Part shown: positions 1 through 11,278 of the stretch, in pieces
Position numbering within the stretch: the first letter of the stretch is position 1
How the letters are laid out: each line of letters opens with the position of its first letter
NCBI GenBank assembly: GCA_003290165.1
Contig: QNQO01006987.1
Coordinates: forward strand, 186,001 to 250,000
Direction of reading: 5' to 3'
Origin: Berberis thunbergii
Taxonomy: Eukaryota; Streptophyta; Magnoliopsida; Ranunculales; Berberidaceae
Length of the DNA stretch: 64,000 nucleotides
Program-made: the position numbers and the translations under genes
The notes under the pieces: model-generated
Told to the model about the DNA's origin: nothing
The model's database searches: none
Seen by the model: the letters and a program-made list of their open reading frames with translations, nothing else

Positions 1-113
1 ATTATCACATTGGGATGTTTTAGGGTCTAGATGAGACAAAGTGGAAGTATTCCATGATAATTCACACTGTTCTTTCTGTATTTTCTATTGTCTAAGGATG
101 TGTCTATCTCCCA

Positions 114-449
114 CTAACGGTGGTAATATCGTCTCATCAAAATGACAGTCTGCAAATCTAGCAGTAAAACGTTGCTAGTTAACGGTTCAAGATAGCAAAT
201 AATAAAAGGGGAGTCAAAACCGACATAAATGCTTAGGCGACGTTCAAGACCCATTTTATTACGTGTTGAGGGTAGTATAGGAACATGTACAACACAACCA
301 AATATTAGTAAATGTGAAATATTTGGTTGATAACCTGTCACAAGTTGTAAAGGTGAATATAGATGGTACGAAATGGGTCTAAAGCGAAACAATGTTGCAG
401 CACGCAAGATTGCATGTCCCCAAACACTAGTAGGCAGTTGAGGATGCAT
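114..449 (-). pseudogene. Copia integrase, C-terminal part
   Basis: The minus-strand reading frame matches the stretch after the integrase catalytic core in Copia polyproteins. It includes PTSVWGHAILRAATL, YSPLQLVTGYQPNISHLLIF and the IYVGFDSP segment. The frame is open for 111 codons but is cut off from the core (543-740) by frameshifts. It acted in integration of the element's cDNA and is now a remnant. Confidence 0.85.
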
Positions 450-542
450 AAGTAAAAGCCTAGCAACAAGTTTACATAATCAAATATTATGCTTAATCAT
501 TTTATGGATGCTCATGTGGGACCAAGTGTTCAATATCAATCC

Positions 543-740
543 CTATGGAGGAGAAAAAAAATCATTAAGCACTTGTGAAGTGAATTCTGCTGCATTATCA
601 AGACGAATAGACTTAATCGGATGGTCTGGGAATTGGGCCCTAAGTTTAATAATTTGTGTTAGAAATCTTGCAAAAGCAAAATTACAGGAGGAAGGAAGAC
701 ATACGTAAGACCATCTAATGGAAGCGTCTATTAAAACCAT
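543..740 (-). pseudogene. Copia integrase core fragment
   Basis: The minus-strand translation includes VLIDASIRWSYVCLPS and SIRLDNAAEFTSQ. This is the integrase core around the second catalytic acidic residue (DN..EF type). A poly-A/T run at about 750-760 marks a frame break from the upstream part. It is a non-functional fragment. Confidence 0.8.
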
Positions 741-801
741 GTTATATAAAAAAAAAAAGGTCCACTAGCATAATGAATTGGTCCACAAATGTCACCTTGT
801 A

Positions 802-1038
802 TTATTTGTAAGAATGATGGTGACTCAATATCAACCTTGAGAGGGGGTGTCTGGTAATAAGTTTATCTTGTGAACAAGGAATGCATAAGTATCCACTAGG
901 GAGGTGAAATAGAGTGTGTGCTAAGGGATGACCATTAGAGTTCTCAATAATTTTCTTCGACATGGTGGATCCAGGATGACCCAAATGTTCATGCCAAATA
1001 AGCAAAATTTGTGGGTCAATAGGTTTGTGACATGCCAT
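802..1038 (-). pseudogene. Copia GAG-pre-integrase domain
   Basis: The minus-strand frame has LLIWHEHLGHPGSTMSKKI and a CIPCSQDK segment, giving the HLGHP ... C-x2-C zinc-binding pattern of the GAG-pre-integrase domain. It lies between the gag part (right) and the integrase part (left), as expected for Copia. Confidence 0.85.
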
Positions 1039-1774
1039 AAGCTTCTGGCTAAAAATGACATGTGTTTCAATAGTACTAATGGTTGTACAATATAGTCCGA
1101 AGGAGATAATGGAGAATTTATCTAGTATGAGCTTCTGGCTTCCAACACTAGATATGATGCATAAATATTCTTTATTCCCTTAATTAGTTATTTCAATATG
1201 ATACCCATTGAAGCATATATCTTTATAACAAAGCCGATTTCTTCTGGAACTGGTTGAATTGAAGGCATTCAGAATAAATAAATGGGTACCATTTGGTAAT
1301 GCTAAGTTAGCTCTTCCAGAGCTTTCAATTATTTGCCGAAGTCCAGCTATGTTAGACACCTTTTGTATTGTATTGTCTAATGATGAAAATTTTTAGACTT
1401 TTTAACATTGTATGTGTAGTGGCACTGTCAAGCAAACTTGTATCATCATCCAACATCTACATATCGTGATCCATACCATTAAATAATAAACATAAGTAGT
1501 CAACAATCTATCAGTCTATATATAATTTTAGATAAACTATGTATATCTTACATATAAGTAGCCAAAAGTGGAGATTTTACAAGGTCATATCACAACACAA
1601 CATTACAAAGATGTTTTGTCAACATCTTAGAAAAGGTCTGAAGAGCCCATATGAGTAACAGTGACTGGATATTCAAATGTATTACAATTATCTTCCCATT
1701 GCATCAAATTTGTCTCTTTGGTTTTAATGGAAGCTTGATATTTTTCTATTCCTTCTTTTGGTGTATGACAAACA

Positions 1775-2660
1775 TGTGACCAATGTCCAAGTTTACCACA
1801 TCTATGACAAGTATCTTCTCTGGAAGGATTTTTATCATCCTTCGCATGAGTTTTATCATATTTCCCGGCGGGAGCTTTGGTCCATTTATGGCAAGTGTTT
1901 TGACTACCTCTGCTAGGGTAACCACTTCTGCTGGAGTAATTGTTATAACAACCTCTGCTTAGTGATCATTGTGGCTACCTCTTCTGGAGTTACTACCTAT
2001 TCTGGAGTATTTATTCATACCACGTCCCATGCCTCGACCCTTTTGAAAGCTATAGTTGACATTTGCTTTTGAAAATGTCATGGAACCAGATGGTTTGGCA
2101 TTATAATTTATCATTAAAACCTTAGCATTTTCTTCTACTATGAGGAAACAAGTCACTAATTAAAAGTAATTAGTAAAATGACGTTCTCGATATTGTTGTT
2201 GCGGGAGCACACTCGATGTAGGAAATGTAGATAATGTTTTCTCAATCATCTGAGCTTTATCACATTTTCACCTCAAAATTTAAGATAAGAAACAATATTA
2301 AACATTGCAAAATTATATTTTGACACCATCTTAAAATCTTGAAACCATAAGTTTAACCATTCATTCTGGGTAAGAGGGTGTACGACCATCTTCTGGTGAT
2401 CATATCTGCCTTTTAAGGATTTCCATAAAACTAAAGGATCTTCCTCAGTGAGATATTCATTTTTGAGGTCATCATGAATATGTGACGTAAGAAAATAAGT
2501 GCAGATGTTTTATTTTATTCAGATATTGCATTTCCTTCTTTAATAGCATCACCTAATTTCTTAGCTTGTAAACGAAGCTTAGAATCAAGCTGCCAGGACA
2601 TATAATTTCCTCCATTAATAGTGAGAGCTTGAAACTCAAGTTATGTGAGATTCGACATAT
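1775..2660 (-). pseudogene. Copia gag with CCHC zinc knuckle
   Basis: On the minus strand the N-terminus near 2660 reads MSNLT, then an in-frame stop, then LEFQALTINGGNYMSW, which is the start of a UBN2-type Copia gag. The C-terminal zinc knuckle at about 1780-1816 reads CHRCGKLGHWSHVC (C-x2-C-x4-H-x4-C) and would bind RNA during packaging. A Gly/Arg/Ser-rich linker lies at 1959-2060. Several stops and frame changes make it a pseudogene. Confidence 0.8.
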
Positions 2661-2800
2661 GCAAAACGCTAGGATTGAAAAGAAAACCAGAGTAAATAGG
2701 AACGTCTGTTAGTCAGAATTACTCGTGATTCACGTTCGTCGAATCAAAAACCAAAGAAAATATGATCGGATCAGTTGGTTAGAGCATCGTGATGATAACT

Positions 2801-3060
2801 TGATGAAAATTTGTCAAAATATTCACTTACTGTATATTTCATAATATACTGTTATAAACTCAAGCATTTGATCTTTTCATATCTTACTATTTTCTATTTT
2901 TATTCACATTAACAATACACAAAAACGTGTAGCCTATTTATAGGCAAAGGAAATGAGCTAATAGCTTGACACCTATTACCACCACAAAGGTTTAAGATGT
3001 TGCCACCTCAATGCATGTGGTGGCTATGTGGACATCCAATGTCTTCTAGTATATTCTACA
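2801..3060 (-). repeat. Copia 5' LTR (260 bp)
   Basis: The segment starts TGATGAAAAT and ends TATTCTACA on the plus strand, giving TG...CA ends. On the minus strand a TATA-like CCTATAAATAGG lies at about 2933-2945. The bases just left of it (about 2785-2800) are a degraded form of the initiator-Met tRNA primer site that precedes Copia gag. The partner LTR is outside the window, so the boundaries are inferred. Confidence 0.6.
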
Positions 3061-3613
3061 ATAGTATTCTTATTTATCAACATATATATCCTAATTTTTT
3101 ATGCACTAAGACGATCTATGAACGAATTAGGTAGGGATAAGTTTGAGATACAAACAACTGTGCGCCAAGACAATTATCCACATATTAGGTAGGGATAACT
3201 TTGGCACACAAAGAATTGTAAATAGCTCGAATTTTTCGGATATATCTTGATTATTTCATACATATTTACCTCTCCAGCAAAATTTGGATATTGGGTAACC
3301 AACAATTTTGCAAAACGTGGCACATTTGAATTATTTGAAATAAACAATAAAAAGTAAAAATAAAAAAATTTATATCTCCCAGCTTCACAAACTCTATATG
3401 TGGGATTAATGACATTATTTTATTTTTCAATAAATCAATAGGAATAATAACAACAAATATCTTTGCCTATATATGATAAACATTCGAAAATTATTTCAGG
3501 GACATGTCCACGTTTTCAAACTTTTCAAACACTGATCATAAATGTTTTTAGATATAAATTTGGTAATACAATAAATACACGGGCACGTCTACAATTAATC
3601 TCTTTAAGGTGTA
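3061..3613. other. AT-rich spacer
   Basis: I see no coding region or structured repeat here. It separates the Copia remnant from the left LTR of Gypsy element A. Confidence 0.5.
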
Positions 3614-4289
3614 TGATGTAGTCAATTTTCGCTCCCTGTTTTGACCTTGACCAACAAACTTGTAGACCTGTACAAGGAACATACCTGAGCCACGGACTAC
3701 CGTTGTGGTGGCCGATGGCACTCCGATGCTAAAGTCTGACATGGGTCTGAGGAAGGTGAAATGTTCTAAACATGGAATTTGTAGCGTACCTTGGCTTACC
3801 AACTTCATGTCTTATTTCTAGTGTTGAAGTCCTGGTTCGACCAGGCCATCGATGGCATAGTTTAGGGAAAACTATTTTAGTGGAGATCATTTTCTAATTA
3901 GGAGTTGTGTTTTGAAGGGGAGTTTCTCTGTTAGCATTGTGCTCCTAGACATGCGGGACATAGTTCCCGTTCCGAAAGTAATCCATAGATAGAAGTCTCC
4001 ATATGTGACGTATACTTTGATATTTGTTTCCTAGTTGGAAGCAAGGTGCTACTGTCTTGCCTGTTGCCTGTCCGAAGCTGATCCTCAAGATACTTTCCTT
4101 AGCAGGGCTTACGGGTATTGAAGATAGTTGTGAGACGCGTGGGCTTAGCAGGCCGTAATGGTTTTTGGGTTTGTCTAGCTGACTGCATTGTGCGGTTCTG
4201 GAACTGCTAAGATGCTTGGGCCTACTATTTCTTGAGATCATTATGACACATGTACGATGTAGAAGAGGGACCATTTTGGTTTATCATCA
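3614..4289 (-). repeat. Gypsy A left LTR (3' LTR)
   Basis: It starts TGATGTAGTC and ends TATCATCA. It is alignable along its length with 16464-17139, for example at the GATGGCACT, CATGTCTTAT and GGCCATCGATG blocks, and has the same length of 676 bp. Confidence 0.8.
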
Positions 4290-4535
4290 GCTACTCCTCC
4301 CGAGTTAGTGGAGCGTCTAGTCAATCCATTGAATCTCTGAAATATAACTGTACCGTTGTGCTGTTTGAACCCGAAGCGTTGTCCGAAGCGGCGCATAGCA
4401 TTAATTAATATGCGACTACTCAAGGAGAAGAAGTACGGTTTATATTCTTTATAAATAGTTGTCGCTTCGAGAAGGATCTCTCATTTTACTTTCTGCATTG
4501 TTCTTCTATGCGATTGTGTTTCTGTAGAGCTCGAT

Positions 4536-6368
4536 TTGCACTTTCTATCAATAGTAGACAATGTGGAACTTACTTCAAAACAATTATTGTCCTTTACCTA
4601 CCTCAAGCTTTTCAAAAATAGTATGATTGACGAAACTGAGTTAATCAAGCTTCGGAATCTGTATCATATTCTAAAGGACCTGGAAGTTATTCATGCGCTC
4701 GTGCATAGAATTTCGTTTTCACCTCCTCACGGGAACATAGGGTTGCACCAGGGCATGTTTGAATCTAGGCTTCAATTTACAATGCCAAATGATGTTTGGC
4801 GCTTCTTCTTCTCACTTTGCATGCCTCATGCTCAACTGGTCCCAAGTGAGTTTAAGATTTGTATTGCGATCCTCTTCCGAGCGCATGATTCTAGCCTTTG
4901 TCTAACCCCTATGATTATTCATCATCTGACCGCCACTTGGTTGGATTCTAGGGACCTTTGCATATTAAATAACTCGTCTTGCTTCTGTCCGGTAACGGAT
5001 GATGCTAAGACCTGGACAGAGTATTGGTTTCTGGCTTCAGTGAATTCCTCGTATTTCAGGTTTGGAGGTCATTGGGTCCACATATATTTATAGTTTGACA
5101 TCAGTAAGTATCTTTGTCACTATCTCATTTTCTCGTTCCTGGATGCGGTGCTTATTTGATATGTCATTCCTTTTTTAATGGAAGTTCACAACTCCGAATT
5201 TTACTGAGGAAGAAATATGGATAGAAAGGGAGTTCATCAAACTCGCGTTGATGTCCGTTGAGGAGGTCATAATGTCGGGTAATGTCGTACAGAGTGGATT
5301 GCAACGGTGCTCCCATGACGTTCCTACTATGCAAGGTTCACTGCTTTAAGAGGCCGTCGGCCATTGTTCGAGAAAAAGAGCTTGTCCATGCCTAAACTGA
5401 AGGCGAGCAAACCTCCTGTTGTTGTTTCAAAGCGATTGCAACCCTCTATCCATGCCGTTTCTTCTTTTGAGCCTTTGTCTTTGTCAGAAAATGCGACGGC
5501 TATTGAGAAGCACAGATTGCCTTCCTCTGCCCAGGAGGCCATTTAAGGGGATTGTCGGCTCTCACTTGATATTTTTGTCTCCCTGTTGTTGTAGAGGGAG
5601 AGTGCACTAGACCAGGTATAGACGCTGTGAGTCACCATGGGTCCACGACGGAGGATCACAGTCTTGAGTCACATGATCCCACTGGGCTACATCATGATGC
5701 TCGCAGAAGAGTTCTTGTTTTGGAAAAGGCTTTTGTTGACCTACAGGTGTCGTATTAAAAGGCTTTCCACCGGGTGGATTCCTTGAATGATTAGCTACAA
5801 AATTATAATGTTGTCGCGAACTTGGGGAACGTGCAAGCCGCGAAGTTTGAGTCTGAAGCAGAATTCACAATCATAAGGGCTCAACTGAGGTCGGTTGAAT
5901 CTGACTTGGTTTCAACCCGTGTCGAGCTGGGACATGCTCGTGTTGAGTTGGAGCACTTAGACGTTGTCATGGACAAGTAGTTGTTTGATCTGCAAGCCCA
6001 AGTTGCTGAGAGGAAGTGGGCTGAAATAGAGTGGGCCTTTACACGACGACAGCTTGATTCCGAAGTTGCTGAGGGGCTTTGTCGTGTCCGTGAGGCAAAA
6101 CGCTTGTTGTTAGAAGAGAGTTCACACTATGCTGCTTTGGTAAGCGCAATGGATTTTGGCGCTTCGGGACGGAAGCCACCAATCTCATCAGAGGTTATTC
6201 AGAGTAGAATGGAGCTTTTGGAGGTCATCAGAAAAGAATATTCCAACATCGACCTTGACTTTGAACGTTATAGGAGGATTGCTTTTGGAATCATCGTGCA
6301 AGGGAAATTCTGGCCATGTGGGACAGGCTGTTGAGGAAACCGTTTCGCCCATTGCTACTTTGAAATAG
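4536..6368 (+). pseudogene. Antisense ORF of Gypsy A (putative gypsy-type transposon protein)
   Basis: Plus-strand reading frames opposite to gag lie directly after the 3' LTR. The N-terminal part (4536-5093) contains GNIGLHQGMFESRLQFTMP and AQLVPSEFKICIAILF. These resemble the conserved core of the plant 'putative gypsy type transposon' family (Transposase_28 type), which is the antisense ORF of Tat-lineage elements. The C-terminal part (about 5860-6334) is rich in charged residues and looks coiled-coil (VAERKWAEIEWAFTRRQLD). Stops and frameshifts between the two parts show decay. The function of this protein is unknown. It should not be taken as a host gene. Confidence 0.6.
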
Positions 6369-6714
6369 TTGCAACGTCATTCTTAGGACAAACACAGACA
6401 TAAATCTTTTAATGAAAGCCATGTTTTATAACTTTGCCTTTTGTCTTGTATTGTCATGTCGTTGTGTCTTATTTAAAAGTTTTGTAGGCTGCATAATTCG
6501 TACTTGTGAGCCATGGAAGTTTTCGACAGATTGTTTGTGTGTGTCAGCTGAGTCGTGTCGTAAATGACAGCTTTTAGCTGCTCCCGCTAATGGGTGAGCT
6601 GTTGTGGTCCCTGACGAGCTACCGCTATGAGCCGTGGTACCACATAATACGCATTTGGAGACCATTGTCTGTGTATTGCAGACTGGGCATTGGGATGCTA
6701 CAAAGGTCGTTGCT

Positions 6715-7268
6715 ATTCGGGGATCATTGATGAGTCGCCGTTATCAGGCATGAGAGTGCCGACCAGACTCTCATTTTCTCGGCCAATGTTATCTGCGTGT
6801 GGCAGACTAAGCATCGGGTACCAGAAGCCGTCATCGTCAGTCGCAAATTGACTAAGCTTACTTGGTAAGTTCGGCGATCATTGTCTATTGGAAAGCAATG
6901 ATCCCTTGGTGAGTCGTCATCATCAGGCGTATGAGCACAGACTAGACTCCCACTTCTTTGGCCGTCGTCATCAGCACGCAGCGGACAAGGAGTTGGGCAC
7001 CAGAAACCGTCGTCATTAGTCGCGAATTGACTAAACTTACCTGGTAGGTTCGGCGGTCATTGTCGGTTGGAGAGCAATGATCCCTTGGCGAGTCCTCTTC
7101 ATTAGGCATATGAGTGCTGACAAGACTCCTACTTCCTCGGTCATCTTCGTCTATGTGCAGTGGACTAGGCGTTGGGTACCCCGTTGTCATTAGTCACGAA
7201 CTGTCTAAGTTTACTGGTAGGTTCGGCGATCATTGTCTGTTGGAGAGCAATGATCCCTTGGCGCACGT
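6715..7268. repeat. ~179-bp tandem repeats, about 3 copies
   Basis: The unit begins near a GAGTCG/GAGTCC..CATCAGGC block, seen at about 6733, 6911 and 7090. It contains a CGTCATTAGTCGCGAATTGA-type block and a GATCATTGTC..AGCAATGATCCC block. Spacing is about 178-179 bp. The array follows the antisense ORF of element A, where Tat-type elements commonly carry tandem repeats. Confidence 0.75.
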
Positions 7269-7309
7269 TTTCAAATGTAAGTGCAATCGACGATGCCTGC
7301 GAAAGTGAG

Positions 7310-7935
7310 TTAGGATTTTCTTTTCGATTTTCTTCTTTGTTTTGCTCGAGGACTAGCAAAATATAGGCTTGGGGGTATTTGATAATCACATGATTATAAC
7401 ATTTTTACCTCTTATTATATTGTTGTTAATCCTTGTTTTATTTTATTTTAAATTAATTATTAAATTTTTGTGTTTTTGTAGAATTTGGAGCAATAACGAA
7501 GAAATCAAAGAAAAATGCAATGAATAAATCACAGACGGTGACTTCAGAGGAAGTGGAGGTGAGAATAGCCTAAGCCCATAGCCTAAACTCAAAACCAAAT
7601 CCATAAACCCAAACCCAATGCCAAACCCAAAGCATATTCACTTTATTATCCAAGATTCTAGTTTGAATTAAGCCTTAAATCACTCATTGAACCCTTAACT
7701 TGTCCAAGTTCATTTTCTCAAACCCAAAGCATATTCTCTTAATTATCCAAGATTCTAGTTTGATTTAAGCCTTAAATCACTCATTGAACCCTCCCCTTAA
7801 CTTGTCCAAGTTCATTTTCTTAATTCTCTTTAAATACAATAGAAATGAATAAGGAATAGAAAAAAGAGAAGGGAAAGAAAAAAATATGGAATACCAAAAC
7901 CTCTTTTTCACAAGTTGTGATTCTCATCACCACTA
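7310..7935 (+). mobile_element. LTR fragment of another retrotransposon, inserted in the repeats
   Basis: A CTCGAGGACTAGCAAAATAT block and a G-rich tract (GGCTTGGGGGTAT) resemble the end of an internal region with a polypurine tract. TGATAATCACATG at 7380 then looks like an LTR start. Related ~179-bp repeat sequence lies on both sides (before 7310 and from about 7940). The right edge is approximate. Inside is a ~100-bp direct duplication (7624-7720 and about 7721-7825). Confidence 0.45.
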
Positions 7936-8400
7936 AAATAGACTGACTAGGCTCCCGCCTTCTAAAATATCTACACCCACGCAATGAGGGCTATAAATCC
8001 AGGATTGTTAATTCGGTGGCCACGCTGAAAAGTGATGGTCCTGTGGTGAGTAGTTGGAATCAGTTTTGGACTGACTAGGCTACCACCTTCCAAACCATCT
8101 ACACCCACGCAGTGGGAGCTACAGGTCTGAGCTTTGATTAGAAGTTTTCGTTGCCAGTCGTCACCAACTAAGCTTACCTGATCGGGTTTGGCGATCATTG
8201 ACCATGAAGGGGGCAACATTCCCTAGCAAGTCATCGTCACCAGGAATGATAGCACTGATTATACTCCTACTTCCTAAACCATCGGGATTCACGCTGGGCA
8301 GACTAGGTGTTGGGAATTACAAAAAGTCGTCGTCATTAGCCTTGGCTGACTAAGTTTGCCCAATTGGAGAGAGGTTCCGCCTGTTTGAGGGCGTGCGAAC
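7936..8400. repeat. Continuation of the element-A tandem repeats
   Basis: Blocks such as GACTGACTAGGCT, ACCCACGCA(A/G)TG and AGTCGTCACCAACTAAGCTT recur. They resemble the ~179-bp array at 6715-7268 but are more diverged. Confidence 0.55.
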
Positions 8401-10093
8401 CCATGTCCGCTAGCGTCGTGCACTATGTGGACAAAATTACCTTATGTTAAACAGTGATCCATAGGTACGATTCGTGTGTCAAAGCTGACTTGGATTTTGG
8501 TGCTCATGCCCAGCATGTACCATAATATTCTTTGAATAGTGAGCCAAGTGGGTCAAGCCTATGGGCCCATAGAGGAAGAGCTAGATCGGGTATGGTGCTA
8601 CGTATACGGCATAAATTGTGCGGTAACACGTGTAAGGCGTAGGCTAGGGGATGGTTGAGTATCGGTTACTCCCCCTTAATTGATGGGGTTGCGTGCACCG
8701 CAATTAATAGGATGAACGTGGTCTGTGCAGTTTCCTAGGGAACCGTCATCTCCTCGTTTCCCATACGATATTCAATGTTTCACAGTTAATGCTGGAACAC
8801 CCGTTTGGTGAACCATCAAGTCTATATAATGGTGTTCTTCAATTATTGTAGACACTATCTTTCGTAGAACGTCTCTCCTATAATGTTCTTACTTGAAGAA
8901 AATGTTTTGGGTTTTCCAAATGATGGAAGGGGATTTTCTTCTCTATAGTCCTCGAATTTTCTGACATATACACCAATCAGGCACAATCATAATCATTCTT
9001 ATGTGTGGTCACCTGTTCTAGGTGGGCACGTAGTTGATCTGCTGAGATCTTGTAATTTCTTCTCATATTGCGGAGAAGTAGTATGGGTTTTCTATCAAAG
9101 AAAACGCCTTGGTGTTACTTCGTGTCGCTTGTGTTCGCGTGTATTAGGTTCCCTCTGCTAACTCATGGCTGATCGAAGTGTTAGTAGATGTGTAATGCTT
9201 CCGGTGGTGGTAGCTTTCAGTCACCCTGGGTACCGTGCATGGGAAAAGTGTTCTCGCTTGGCAGCATTATGAGACCTTGACTTCTTCGTAGCTCATGGTC
9301 GTCATCATCCGTCTTCTTCTATCCTCTTCGGCGGCCAAAAACTGTTTGAGGAAGTCTGCAAGGGGTTAGGATGCCTTCGAGGAATTCAGTTGTTCATTTC
9401 TAGGTCTGCATCATTGTTGGCAAGTCGCTTTCGTGGGGTGATTCAACAGAGCAATCAGACACTTTGTTTTTTCAATTCCCTGTAACACTTTGTTCTTTAT
9501 CTTGGGAAGGTTGAATGAAGTCCATTTGAATATCTTTGTCGTCACTTGCAGATAGCTTGCATGGCTTTTTTTGGATACCTTACGTAGTTGGATCGTCTAA
9601 GCGAGTATTTACTTCATGTCGCACTGAATTCAGATGTTTGTAGTATGTAGTCTTTTGTATCCGCCTCAAGGCGCTTGTTGTTACATCTTTCAAGTGGTCA
9701 ATAGAGTTATTTTCGTAATTTTTTATTTGTTTCTTAAATGATTTCAAATCACATAAGTCTTTAAGAACCAAAACTCTACATTGACTATGGAAAGGGAAAT
9801 AAACAATTGAAAAGGACTAACTGTTGACGGAGGGAGATTGATCTTGGCCCTGATGTGAATTTGGATGGCCCTTGTGGATCGTTAGTGTGCTCAGCAGATT
9901 GTTGGGCTCTGCTGGCGTTAAAAGGTTACTGAAAAGTAGACCTTGTAGGGGGTTTATCTCTGCACCGACAGAAGGTCGGGGTTGTGTTCATGTTATCCTC
10001 GGCTTCTCCGTTCTGCTTGGCTAAAAAGTAGATTGCTCTTGTACCACTTGACTGCAATGCTTTAGCCGTCATTCGACCTGGCACTGGTTCAGG
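8401..10093. other. Gypsy A interior, unassigned
   Basis: I recognise no protein domain here. A TATA-like GTCTATATAATGG occurs at about 8820 on the plus strand, upstream of a short T/C-rich stretch, so an unrecognised LTR or promoter remnant is possible. The rest shows only short frames. Confidence 0.35.
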
Positions 10094-10780
10094 CTATTTC
10101 GTAGGACTCAGTTGGATCTGGGAGCATTCTATTTGTTTCAGTGCGGCATAATGGCATCCTCGTGTTGTAGGTTGGTCAACACGTTTTGTTCCTTCGAAAT
10201 GGTTAGCAATGTACATAACGCACTGGTGAAGGGTGGAGACTACTGTTTCCATCTGGTGGAGCCATGGTATTCCCAAGATAAGGTTGTAGGTAGACGATTT
10301 GTCTACTACCATGAAGTCTAGAAACAAGACCTTTCTCAGTTTTGGCTCTCCTGCCACTACTGCTAACCTTATCTTTCCGATCAGGAAACACTTCTCTCCA
10401 CTGAATCCGATCAGCGAGTAGTCTGTAGATGATAGGCTTACCTCTTTGAGGTCCATACTGCGAAACGCGTTGTAGAATAGGACGTTGAGTGAGCTTCCTG
10501 TGTCCACCAGAGCTCTCTTTACCTCCCACCTTGTAATGGATACTGATATGACTAGGGCATCATTGTGCGGCGTTCAGACCCCTTCGAGGTCCTTGTCTGT
10601 GAAGGTTAAGTGGGAATGGGGCTTTGAACCCTTGAGTAGCAAATGCGTATATCCTCGTTCGTGGGTCATTTCTGCATCTCCGGCAAGGTCTCCTTGCGGG
10701 ACCTGTACGACTGATCTTCATTCTGTTCGACTCCATAAAGGACATAGATTATGCTCGAAATCTCATTCTCTATCTCCTTA
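10094..10780 (-). pseudogene. Gypsy A aspartic protease region
   Basis: The minus-strand frame contains the retropepsin active-site motif DTGSSLNVLF, a hydrophobic LIGFSGEKC segment and YNLILGIPWL, in the order of a Ty3/Gypsy protease. The sequence just upstream (10530-10745) contains the LTFTDKDLEGV and TPHNDALVISV type lead-in found in Tat/Gypsy polyproteins, in a shifted frame. It would have cut the Gag-Pol polyprotein. RT is not found downstream. Confidence 0.8.
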
Positions 10781-10799
10781 ACTGACTCCCCTGGAATCC

Positions 10800-11270
10800 T
10801 GGTTCATTCTAGTCGCTTCTCAGAGTTTGAGAATCCAGGTTCATTCTAAATCCAATGTAGTTGTAGGCTTTCACTAACCTGTACAAACTAGGGTCTGATC
10901 TGGCCTATTGTCATTGTGATTTCTCTTGCTTCTTTCTTCATCCTCACGTTTTTCCCTCCTTTTTGTCCTTAGAAGCGGAGGGTTTCTTCTTGCCTTCGGT
11001 TTCTATCATTACGGTCCTCAACTCCTCTAAGGTATTGTGTTTCTAGGCGTTCTTGAATAGTTATTTCATGTCAAGAGGGGGTTCCAAGGTGAAGTCTACG
11101 TAGAGCTTTTCTTCCGTTAGGCCCGCAATGAATGTTGTCACGGCTGTGTCATCGCTACATCCGCCAATAAGTGTCAGCTCATTGTTAAAGCGTGTGACAT
11201 ACTCTCAGAGTGTTTCATTGGACCTCTAATTTAGAGAGAGTATGTAGTCCGGGCCTTTTCGGAAATGCTA
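10800..11270 (-). pseudogene. Gypsy A gag, downstream piece
   Basis: The minus-strand translation has the Retrotrans_gag ending (NELTLIGGCSDDTAVTTFIA in one frame, then EEKLYVDFTLEPP) and a Lys/Glu-rich tail (KKKPSASKDKK). It is continuous with the gag N-terminal piece at 15634-16440 once the hAT insertion is discounted. Frames are broken. Confidence 0.7.
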
Positions 11271-11278
11271 GCTCCCAA
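11271..11278. repeat. 8-bp target-site duplication, left
   Basis: GCTCCCAA lies immediately before the hAT terminal repeat and is repeated perfectly at 15626-15633. Confidence 0.9.

Larger units (their letters stand above)
1..3060 (-). mobile_element. Degenerate Copia LTR retrotransposon, 5' part
   Basis: Reading on the minus strand from right to left, the order is LTR (2801-3060), gag, CCHC zinc knuckle, GAG-pre-integrase and integrase, which is the Copia order. Protease fragments may lie in 1040-1780 but I cannot place motifs there. Reverse transcriptase, RNase H and the 3' LTR would lie beyond the left edge. Every domain is broken by stops or frameshifts, so the copy is inactive. The assignment to Copia rests on the domain order and on the pre-integrase and integrase similarity. 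Confidence 0.85.
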
